Shown here: piece after piece, positions 16,293-23,038 of the stretch
Layout: every line of letters starts with the position of its first letter
Numbering within the stretch: position 1 is the stretch's first letter
NCBI GenBank assembly: GCA_964418755.1
Contig: CAYQNS010000026.1
Coordinates: 1-32,361 of the forward strand
Origin: 4572-123 sp964418755
GTDB lineage: Bacteria > Desulfobacterota > Desulfobacteria > Desulfobacterales > 4572-123
Direction: 5' to 3'
DNA: 32,361 nucleotides
Translations under genes and position numbers: made by a program
Notes under the pieces: model-generated
Database searches by the model: none
Told to the model about the DNA's origin: nothing
The model's input: the letters and a program-made list of their open reading frames with translations, nothing else

Positions 16293-18071
16293 ATGCTGAA
16301 AAAAACAGCAATAAACGATATTAATCTGGAAGAGCAGCCGGATGATCAGCGCCGATTGTATTACAGAAAAATTTTTCGTAAATTTGTTCTTTTGACCATA
16401 TTATGCTCTCTGATTCCGCTGCTGCTGGTGGGATGGGCAATTAATATTCATTATTCCGACTTTGCAAACACCCGGGTGATGAAGTCTTTTCAAACTCGTA
16501 TAGAACATCATCGCCAGGTCATTGAACTGTTTTTAAGGCAACGCAGCAGCATGCTTGAACTCATCGCGCATTCTCATACCAAACAGTACCTGAACCAGGC
16601 AGAGAATTTAAGCAAAATGTTTGAGCTAATCAATCGAGAAAAGGGCTCCATAACCGACCTGGGCCTTATTGATGAAAACGGCCGGCATTTGGCGTATATC
16701 GGGCCGTATGATCTGATGAATTGCAATTATTCCAAGACTTTCTGGTTTAAAGAGGTCATGAATCAGGGCATTTTTATCAGCGATATGTTCATGGGATTTC
16801 GTCAGGAGCCGCATTTTGTGATTGCAGTCACCAGTTCAAGTCAGGGAAAGAAATGGATATTGCGTGCCACTGTTGACAGCGAAGCCTTTCGATCACTGGT
16901 TGAAAATGTCAGGATCGGCAAAACCGGTGAAGTTTACCTGCTGAATCAGCAGGGAATTTTTCAGACAAGTTCGCGTTTTGAAGGCAGGATCATGGAAAAA
17001 GCCGCATTTGAAATGGAGCCGGTGCATAGCGGTATTAAAGTGCGAATTTTAGATGCCCAACCGGCAAACGGCACCCGCCACCCGCGCCAGGTAGTCAGCC
17101 ATGTGTGGCTGGATGAGCCCAAATGGCTGCTGGTGGTGAAACAGGATTATGCCGAGGCTTTTACTGATGTCAATCATGCCAATTATGCCGTTTTGTTTTT
17201 CCTGCATCTCAGCGCATTAATCATTTTGATTGTAACGGTATTTATTACCAGGCACATGATCAATGTGATCAAACAACGCGACCGGGAAGCGGATCAGTTA
17301 AACCGCCGGCTTATGCAGGCCGGTAAACTGGCTTCCATTGGTCAGCTTTCCGCCGGTGTTGCGCATGAGATTAACAATCCCCTGGCAATTATCCTGACCG
17401 AAAGACAACTTTTGCTGGATGCGGGCAGGCTTTGCCCGCATCCAGAGCCTGTGTTTGTGGAACAATTTGATGACTCCATGAGCCAGATCGATGTGCAGGT
17501 CCAGCGCTGTAAGCGCATTACTCAGAATCTGCTCCGCTTTGCCCGCCGTACTAAATCGGTCATTGATACCGTCAATATCAATTCTTTTTTGGGCGAAGTC
17601 ATCGAACTTATGAAAAGGGAGGCTCGGTCTAGCGGGATCAAATTCATGCCCGATTTTGACGAAAATATACCGCCGATGCTGTCCGACCCCTCTCAATTAC
17701 AGCAGGTGTTTTTGAACTTAATTACCAATGCCATCGACGCCCATGAGCAAAAACCATACGGCAGTGTCAGTATCAATACCCGAATAAGTGGCAGTCGGGA
17801 CGGAGTAGAAATATTAATCGCCGACACCGGCTCCGGGATTACACCTGAAAACGTGGATAAAATATTCGATCCGTTTTTTACGACTAAAATGGTAGGCAAA
17901 GGGACCGGACTGGGGCTGTCCATCTGTTACAGTATTATCAAACGGCTGGGGGGAGAGATTACCCTTACCAGTATTATCAACGAAGGTACGGAATTTAAAA
18001 TTTACCTGCCGTACAAACCGTCTGCGAAACTGATTGAAGCTATGGAAAAAGGTGACGGAGAATTTGATTAA
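16293..18071 (+). CDS. Cache-domain sensor histidine kinase
   Basis: A 592-aa membrane kinase of the local paralog family. TM1 follows about 30 cytosolic residues (LLTILCSLIPLLLVGWAI), then the Cache domain with DLGLIDENGRHLAYIGPY...WFKEVM...ISDMFMGFRQEPHF, TM2 (FFLHLSALIILIVTVFIT), HisKA with H358 in AGVAHEINNPLAI, and HATPase_c with VFLNLITNAIDA, DTGSGI, FDPFFTTK and GTGLGLS. All boxes are intact, in contrast to the preceding paralog at 11925. GGGA 9-12 bases before the ATG is a weak ribosome site. It is followed after 54 bases by a receiver protein with a strong ribosome site, its probable partner. Confidence 0.94.
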   Translation: MLKKTAINDINLEEQPDDQRRLYYRKIFRKFVLLTILCSLIPLLLVGWAINIHYSDFANTRVMKSFQTRIEHHRQVIELFLRQRSSMLELIAHSHTKQYLNQAENLSKMFELINREKGSITDLGLIDENGRHLAYIGPYDLMNCNYSKTFWFKEVMNQGIFISDMFMGFRQEPHFVIAVTSSSQGKKWILRATVDSEAFRSLVENVRIGKTGEVYLLNQQGIFQTSSRFEGRIMEKAAFEMEPVHSGIKVRILDAQPANGTRHPRQVVSHVWLDEPKWLLVVKQDYAEAFTDVNHANYAVLFFLHLSALIILIVTVFITRHMINVIKQRDREADQLNRRLMQAGKLASIGQLSAGVAHEINNPLAIILTERQLLLDAGRLCPHPEPVFVEQFDDSMSQIDVQVQRCKRITQNLLRFARRTKSVIDTVNINSFLGEVIELMKREARSSGIKFMPDFDENIPPMLSDPSQLQQVFLNLITNAIDAHEQKPYGSVSINTRISGSRDGVEILIADTGSGITPENVDKIFDPFFTTKMVGKGTGLGLSICYSIIKRLGGEITLTSIINEGTEFKIYLPYKPSAKLIEAMEKGDGEFD

Positions 18072-18125
18072 TATAGGGAAAAATCAGGGACGTCTCGTTT
18101 TGCCACGACCCCAAAGGAGGGAAAA

Positions 18126-18641
18126 ATGATAGGAGCCAAAATATTACTGGTAGATGATGAAGCGGTCTTCACTAAAAATATGTCGAAACTGCTGGCCAAT
18201 CGGGGATATGTCGTAACTGCTGTAAACAGTGGTGATGCGGCGATTCAGGTTATGGAAGAAAAAGATTTCGATGTGGTGGTGCTGGATCTTAAAATGCCCG
18301 GTATGGACGGGCTCACTACACTAAAAGAGATCAAAAACCTCGGTCTTTTCACCGAGACTTTGCTGCTTACCGGTCATGGCTCCATTGATTCAGCCCTGGA
18401 AGCTATCAAGCTGGGTGCCTATGATTATCTGACCAAACCTTGTGAAATCGATGAACTGGTCGCCAAAATTGAAGGAGCCTGGGAGAAAAAGGATGTGAAG
18501 GCAAAAAAAGACATGAACGAAAAAATTGATCGGCTGGTGGAATCGCCCGGGGATGTTTTTAAACTTTTTCCCAAAAGAAAAAAAATAAAAAACGTTAGCA
18601 GCCGTTTATTCTTGACTTATCATGCATTCATGCTATCTTAA
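18126..18641 (+). CDS. Single-domain response regulator (REC)
   Basis: A 171-aa receiver with DDEAVF, phospho-acceptor Asp in VVLDLKMPGMDG, LLLTGHGS and YLTKPCE, then a basic Lys-rich tail of about 45 residues without a recognisable output domain. AAAGGAGG lies 6 bases before the ATG. It is paired with the kinase upstream and resembles the REC protein at 2655. The last 15 or so residues run up to the toxin-antitoxin promoter and look less constrained. Confidence 0.92.
   Translation: MIGAKILLVDDEAVFTKNMSKLLANRGYVVTAVNSGDAAIQVMEEKDFDVVVLDLKMPGMDGLTTLKEIKNLGLFTETLLLTGHGSIDSALEAIKLGAYDYLTKPCEIDELVAKIEGAWEKKDVKAKKDMNEKIDRLVESPGDVFKLFPKRKKIKNVSSRLFLTYHAFMLS
18612..18639 (+). promoter_or_regulatory. 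Probable promoter of the toxin-antitoxin pair
   Basis: TTGACT (18612-18617), 16 bases, TATCTT (18634-18639). The spacer holds GCATTCATGC, a small palindrome that an autoregulatory AbrB-type antitoxin could bind. The promoter lies inside the end of the receiver gene, 31 bases before the antitoxin start. Confidence 0.45.
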
Positions 18642-18669
18642 ATATATAATATTACTTTTAGGAGAATGT

Positions 18670-18921
18670 ATGAATGTAATAAAAACAGTCGGCAGCAGCG
18701 GGCAGATCTCTATAGGTAAAAAGTTCGCAGGCCAAACCGTAATGTTGGATGAAATCGACACAGGCGTTTGGATTGTCAAGCTGGGTCGCTTCGTTCCGGA
18801 CAATGAAAGGTGGCTTCACAGGCCGGATGTCCAGGCCGAACTCAGCGAAGCAATTGCCTGGGCAGAGAAAAATCCGCCCGAGGATACAAACTTTGATGAA
18901 TTAGAAGCCCGGATCAAATGA
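18670..18921 (+). CDS. AbrB/SpoVT-like antitoxin
   Basis: An 83-aa protein. The N-terminal half (VGSSGQISIGKKFAGQTV then DTGVWIVKLG) resembles the swapped-hairpin AbrB fold used for DNA binding by many antitoxins. The C-terminal half (RPDVQAELSEAIAWAEKNPP...FDELEARIK) is acidic and likely wraps the toxin. TAGGAG lies 5 bases before the ATG at 18670. It overlaps the toxin gene by ATGA, the usual antitoxin-first arrangement with coupled translation. Likely represses its own promoter. Confidence 0.8.
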   Translation: MNVIKTVGSSGQISIGKKFAGQTVMLDEIDTGVWIVKLGRFVPDNERWLHRPDVQAELSEAIAWAEKNPPEDTNFDELEARIK

Positions 18922-19235
18922 TGGGTCCGAAATTTTATCAACCCATACGTCTGGATCTGAACAATCCTGTCTTTCAACGACTGCTTTTTAATCTGTCCAA
19001 AAACGATCAGCACAACACTCTTAATACTTTGCGTAAATTGGCAAACATGACATGGCAACAGGTATATTCAGATTATGGCCTAAAATGGGAAATTATTCTA
19101 TCACAAGAAGGCCCTGGAGGTAACAAGCTTTACAGTTTTCGGATCGGCAGGGGATTTCGGGGAGTAGCATATCGGGACGGCTTATGGTTGCGCCTGTTGT
19201 CGCTGCATCCTGATCATGATTCGGCCTACCAGTAG
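18918..19235 (+). CDS. RelE-like toxin of a type II toxin-antitoxin pair
   Basis: A 105-aa protein that ends in a RelE/ParE-like core (LYSFRIGRGFRGVAYRDGLWLRLLSLHPDHD), with a preceding helical part (NTLNTLRKLANMTWQQVYSD). RelE relatives cleave mRNA at the ribosome and ParE relatives poison gyrase; which applies is not evident. The start overlaps the antitoxin stop (18918-18921), and a second ATG follows directly. The pair sits between two-component genes and is the most mobile-looking cargo of the window, though no mobility genes flank it. Confidence 0.78.
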   Translation: MMGPKFYQPIRLDLNNPVFQRLLFNLSKNDQHNTLNTLRKLANMTWQQVYSDYGLKWEIILSQEGPGGNKLYSFRIGRGFRGVAYRDGLWLRLLSLHPDHDSAYQ

Positions 19236-19290
19236 ACAATATGCTCGAAATATCTCCTCCCGAGAAGGCTATTTTTTTTGCCGCGTTTCA

Positions 19291-19311
19291 CCGATCCGAC
19301 CCCCGACCTCC
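19291..19311. repeat. Short degenerate heptamer array C
   Basis: Read on the minus strand: GAGGTCG, GGGGTCG, GATCGGT. Three 7-base words lie in the spacer between the toxin and the REC-CBS gene. The first two differ at one base and recall the words of the longer array at 20291. Confidence 0.4.
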
Positions 19312-19315
19312 GTTA

Positions 19316-20221
19316 TCATTGTGACAGTATTTTTTCTATTTCAAAAAACAGGTCCTGCTCCCGTATCACGCCGGCAACCGTTTGATTGTCCATCACTACC
19401 AGACGCCGCTGGTTGTTTTTGACCATCCGGTAGGATGCTTCCATGAGGCTGGCATCGAGCGCCACGGTCATGGGGGCCTCGGACATGACTTCCTCGATTT
19501 TTTTGTTGTCCAGGGCACTGACTTCACGGCTGAACATGCCGATCCAGAACATGGGAGAGTATTCCAAGGTGTCGGCCATGGAGGGTTTGGGCGCGGAAAG
19601 ATACGCGGGCATGATGGCCTCCAGCAGATCAATAATGGCCACAACCCCTTCAATCCTGCCTTTTTCATCCATAACGATCAGTGATCGGTGACCGGTTTCC
19701 AATATTCGGCTGGTGGGCATCCTGGGAGCAAAAGAATCCTTGAGCTTATAAATGGCGCCAAAAATTGTGCTGTTCCCGGAGATGGTCGTATAATCGCTGA
19801 TGGGAATCATAATGCCGGCCACATTTTTTTCTTCAATCGGCTGTCCACCTGTCCGTCCATGAGCACAAGCATCATTGATTTTCAGGGTCAATAAATCAAG
19901 ATCACAGGGCTTTGAAAGATAATCAAATGCGCCCTCCACCAGGGCATCTCTGGCTGAAGGTTTGTCGCCATGCCCGGTGAGCATGATGACCGGAAGATCC
20001 GGGACGTTTTTTTTGATTTCACGCAGGGTCTGATGTCCGTCCATGCCCGGCATTTTAACATCCAGCACAACCACATCGGGTTTTTCAACGAGTTTTTCAA
20101 GAGCTTCCTCTCCGGTGCCGGCCGGAATCGTATCAAAGCCCCTCCTGTTTAATATTTTCTGGGTGGTTGAGCGAAACTGTTTTTCATCATCAACCATTAA
20201 AACCTTTATTTTCTTTTTCAT
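19316..20221 (-). CDS. REC-CBS response regulator
   Basis: A 301-aa protein with receiver (DDEKQF, phospho-acceptor in VVVLDVKMPGMDG, MLTGHGD, YLSKPCD) and then two CBS motifs (about 160-205 with RSLIVMDEKGRIEGVVAIID, and about 245-295 with RLVVMDNQTVAGVIREQD). It has the same architecture as the protein at 11033, with a longer linker. AAGGAG is placed 9 bases before the ATG on the minus strand. It is downstream of the kinase-transporter-small protein-YIP1 genes and is probably the regulator of that operon, though a repeat-bearing spacer of 156 bases separates it from them. CBS motifs make adenine-nucleotide sensing likely. Confidence 0.92.
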   Translation of the reverse strand: MKKKIKVLMVDDEKQFRSTTQKILNRRGFDTIPAGTGEEALEKLVEKPDVVVLDVKMPGMDGHQTLREIKKNVPDLPVIMLTGHGDKPSARDALVEGAFDYLSKPCDLDLLTLKINDACAHGRTGGQPIEEKNVAGIMIPISDYTTISGNSTIFGAIYKLKDSFAPRMPTSRILETGHRSLIVMDEKGRIEGVVAIIDLLEAIMPAYLSAPKPSMADTLEYSPMFWIGMFSREVSALDNKKIEEVMSEAPMTVALDASLMEASYRMVKNNQRRLVVMDNQTVAGVIREQDLFFEIEKILSQ

Positions 20222-20290
20222 GCAATGGATCTCCTTTTCCCCAGGATATTATGGTAGCTGTCCATCGGTTCAGGGTTCACCCTTCCGACC

Positions 20291-20374
20291 TCTGATCTCC
20301 AACCTCTGACTTCTGATCTCCGACCTCAGACCTCTGATCTCCGACCTCAGACCTCTGATCTCCGACCTCCGTCT
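20291..20374. repeat. Tandem array of a 21-bp unit (3 x 7), about 4 copies
   Basis: Copies at 20291-20311, 20312-20332, 20333-20353 and 20354-20374 lie head to tail. Copies 2 and 3 are identical, copy 4 diverges at its end and copy 1 has a few changes. On the minus strand each unit is three related heptamers of the TCGGAGA / TCAGAGG / TCTGAGG type. Copies have no spacers, which excludes CRISPR. It lies in the spacer before the REC-CBS gene. Confidence 0.9.
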
Positions 20375-20377
20375 TTT

Positions 20378-20908
20378 CTATCCACGTCCGGCCAGGATCA
20401 GGGGCAGGGCTGACCAGAAAAACAGTACCATGATTCCCAGCGATACCCCGATAATCAGCAAGGTCTGGCGCAGGCTGAATCCACATGCCTTGATCAGCCC
20501 GGTTCCCACAAGCCACCATTTCCAAGGTTCGGTCAGCCAGACAAAAAAAGGCAGCCACGACGCCAGCAGCGTCACGCCGGAAGCCAGGGCGTATACGCTG
20601 AAAAGGCGGGTAAACGTCACTTTTTTACCGAAAAACAGGGTCATGGTCATATAGCCCAGGCCGGCGGCAATAAAGGTCATGCCCACGGCATTGACCAAAA
20701 ATATGCCGCCCCATAGAAACGGATTCGACGGCATGGCGGTAACCAGACCGGCCCCCGAAAAAAACAGGCTTGACACCAGGAGAAACCCAAACGCGGGGCC
20801 AAAGCAGGCTTCAGGTGCCGGTTGGCTGAAAAACCGGCGCGGTTCACCGAGCATTTTTGTCAGGGCGTAAAAATAGAACCCGGCCGTGAATTTTTCCGTC
20901 TGCGCCAT
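20378..20908 (-). CDS. YIP1-family membrane protein
   Basis: A 176-aa protein with five predicted membrane helices; the start (FYFYALTKMLGEPRRFFSQP) followed by a hydrophobic block and AAGLGYMTMTLFFGKKVTFTR fits the bacterial Yip1 domain. The function of bacterial members is unknown. AAAGGAT lies 8 bases before the ATG. The stop of the 53-aa protein upstream falls within this ribosome site, implying coupling. It is part of the kinase-transporter operon. Confidence 0.75.
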   Translation of the reverse strand: MAQTEKFTAGFYFYALTKMLGEPRRFFSQPAPEACFGPAFGFLLVSSLFFSGAGLVTAMPSNPFLWGGIFLVNAVGMTFIAAGLGYMTMTLFFGKKVTFTRLFSVYALASGVTLLASWLPFFVWLTEPWKWWLVGTGLIKACGFSLRQTLLIIGVSLGIMVLFFWSALPLILAGRG

Positions 20909-20921
20909 ACGGTTTTATCCT

Positions 20922-21083
20922 TTACCATAAACCGATTTTAGTTAAAATACCCGCAACCAGCATCATTACCGTCAATATAAAAAAGAGTCTGCGTTCGCTC
21001 TCGCGGCTGAAATAGGTTCGTCCGTTTTCATGATGCAGCATTTTTCTTCTCGATCCATTGCCCTGTTCGGCATGAATTGTCAT
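20922..21083 (-). CDS. Small single-pass membrane protein, 53 aa
   Basis: On the minus strand, AAAGGAG 6 bases before an ATG opens a 53-codon frame: a polar, basic N-terminus (MTIHAEQGNGSRRK... SRESERR) and one C-terminal membrane helix (LFFILTVMMLVAGILTKIGL). The strong ribosome site, the position between two co-directional genes, and the stop touching the next gene's ribosome site support a real gene. I recognise no family. Its location straight after the DASS transporter suggests a small accessory subunit or modulator of that transporter, as small membrane proteins do for other permeases; this is inference. Confidence 0.78.
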   Translation of the reverse strand: MTIHAEQGNGSRRKMLHHENGRTYFSRESERRLFFILTVMMLVAGILTKIGLW

Positions 21084-21154
21084 CTTTTTCTCCTTTGTTG
21101 CGATCTTTAAAATTAAGGGTCTCCGCCCTTTTTACCCCCGGCTTCAAGGGGGCA

Positions 21155-23002
21155 TTAAAATCCCGGAAGCCCGCTAAACCCCCTGAATGCCCAATACACT
21201 GCGGTCATGAGTAGTAGAACGATATTGACCATAAACCAGATGGGAATACCTACACGCAGGTAATCCCTGGGTTCCAGGTAACCACTGGCATAGACAATAG
21301 CGTTGGGCGGGGTCCCGATAATCAGGCAGTAGGCAAAGGAAGATGCAATGGCCGTGGACATGGCCATAAACGGCAGATAGGTCGTTCCCGGATGAACCAG
21401 GCCGGCCATGTTCAATGTAATTGGGCCCACGGCTGCGGCGGCAGGTCCGTCCGCCATCAGATTGGTCAATACCGAGGTCAATCCGTTTGAGATCGCCATG
21501 AGCGGCAGACCCGAATCCATGCCCAGGGGCGCCAGAAAATCGATGACCGTTCGGGCCAGCCAGTAGGCGGCCCCGGTGCTGTCCAGGGTTCGTCCGAAAA
21601 GAATGGCGCCGGCATAGAGCCAGACAACGCCCCAGTCGACTTTTTCCTGATAATCACGCCAGTTCACCACTCCGGTTAGAAGATATGCCACTGCGCCGGC
21701 CACCGCAATCACACCGATGCCCAGGCGTACCGGATAAAATCCAAGCTGAAAGAAAATTTTTTCCGTAAACCAGCCGTATACCATGACGATAAAGATTATC
21801 AGGGCAAATATCTGCTTGCGGTTCCAGCCGCCCATTTTATCGATTTCAGTCTTGAGCTGGGCCATGGCCGGGGCCAGGGAAACGATTTTCGGCTTGAAGC
21901 GAACGTTGACCAGTAACCAGCCAATGGGAATCATGATGATAACAAACGGAAAGCAATAGGTGACCCATTGGAAATAGCCGATATCAAATCCGAACATATC
22001 GGTAAGATAGGTCATCATGATGACATTGCGGGCTCCGCCCGACGGGGCCCCGGGGCCGCCCAGGTTACAGGCCATGGCAATGGTGATCATCAGCATTTTG
22101 GCCAGTTCCGGATCTTCGGGAATCTCCTTTGTGAGGCTGTTCTGGTACAGGAGCATGCCGATGGGCAAAAACATGGCCGCCAGAGCATGATCCGATATAA
22201 AGGATGCCAGGGGCGCAATGATCACAAAAACAATGAGCGTGATCCACTTGACATTGGGCACGGCCAGTTTCCGGAACATCATCAGGCAGACCCTTTTGTC
22301 CACACCGGTTTTCACAAAGGCCGCAGCAAACATCAGGCTGCCCATGATAAACCAGCAGGCATCGCTCCAGTAGAGCATGGCCACATCCTTACGTGTGGTT
22401 ACGCCGGTAAAAACCAGGATCAGTCCCATGCAGAAGGCTACCCCGGGCAGGGGAATACATTCGGTCAAAAAGCACAGCACAACAAACACACCCATGGCAA
22501 TGGCCACCTTAATATGCCAGGCACCTTTATCCGCCGTCTTTTTTTCCGCACCGGTCAATTCCTCATATATAAGCCCCTCTTTGCGGAGCGTCATGGCCCT
22601 GGCCATCAGGCCCGTGAATTTTTGATCATTGATATGATTTTTTACATAGTCATGGGCCAGCTTGAAATTTTTTTCATCAACGGAAATTTTATAATTTTTG
22701 CACCATCTCACATCTCTTTTCAGGTAGCGGTCCCGGGTCAGGGCACCCATGCGCATATTCCGCTCCATGATGCGTGCTGAGATCATTTGCCATTGCGCAG
22801 CATCGGTGCCGGGCGTATCGAACAGCTCCTTGGTTATTGAATTAATGACAGCTCCCGGTCCCACCTTGTACTCCATGCCCACATCCTTCATTCCATGGGG
22901 CGTCGGCAGGATCAGGATGGCGAAAAGAAGCACCACCGGAAAGATAAACATTTTCCAGTCAACATATTTGTCATATCCTGTAACTTTTTTTTTCCCCGTC
23001 AT
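21155..23002 (-). CDS. DASS/SLC13-family anion transporter
   Basis: A 615-aa permease with the family landmarks: a Gly-rich segment NLGGPGAPSGGARN, SNGLTSVLTNLMADGPAAAAVGPI and IIGTPPNAIVYASG near the end (sodium and substrate ligands in the family). Odd feature: about 120 hydrophilic, highly charged residues (about 40-160) lie between the first membrane helix and the rest, where typical members have a short loop. I favour the ATG at 23002, preceded by GAAGGGG; an ATG at 23017 has no ribosome site. It is 36 bases after the kinase gene and upstream of the 53-aa protein. It is a paralog of the truncated transporter at the left edge. Sulfate or dicarboxylate substrates are plausible. Confidence 0.92.
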   Translation of the reverse strand: MTGKKKVTGYDKYVDWKMFIFPVVLLFAILILPTPHGMKDVGMEYKVGPGAVINSITKELFDTPGTDAAQWQMISARIMERNMRMGALTRDRYLKRDVRWCKNYKISVDEKNFKLAHDYVKNHINDQKFTGLMARAMTLRKEGLIYEELTGAEKKTADKGAWHIKVAIAMGVFVVLCFLTECIPLPGVAFCMGLILVFTGVTTRKDVAMLYWSDACWFIMGSLMFAAAFVKTGVDKRVCLMMFRKLAVPNVKWITLIVFVIIAPLASFISDHALAAMFLPIGMLLYQNSLTKEIPEDPELAKMLMITIAMACNLGGPGAPSGGARNVIMMTYLTDMFGFDIGYFQWVTYCFPFVIIMIPIGWLLVNVRFKPKIVSLAPAMAQLKTEIDKMGGWNRKQIFALIIFIVMVYGWFTEKIFFQLGFYPVRLGIGVIAVAGAVAYLLTGVVNWRDYQEKVDWGVVWLYAGAILFGRTLDSTGAAYWLARTVIDFLAPLGMDSGLPLMAISNGLTSVLTNLMADGPAAAAVGPITLNMAGLVHPGTTYLPFMAMSTAIASSFAYCLIIGTPPNAIVYASGYLEPRDYLRVGIPIWFMVNIVLLLMTAVYWAFRGFSGLPGF

Positions 23003-23038
23003 ATCCTGCCCCTTCATTGGTTTAGGTATTTTTAAGCT

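Noticed and set aside
20291..20374. CRISPR-like repeat array
   Set aside because: The 21-bp units are contiguous without spacers and have a 7-base subperiod; no cas genes are near.
20277..20558. Minus-strand frame ending in a repeated EVGDQRS peptide
   Set aside because: The repeat peptide is simply the heptamer array translated; it overlaps the YIP1 gene in another frame.
21968..22780. Plus-strand open frame opposite the DASS transporter (270 codons)
   Set aside because: His/Gln/Lys-rich translation with no membrane or domain features; a shadow of the transporter.
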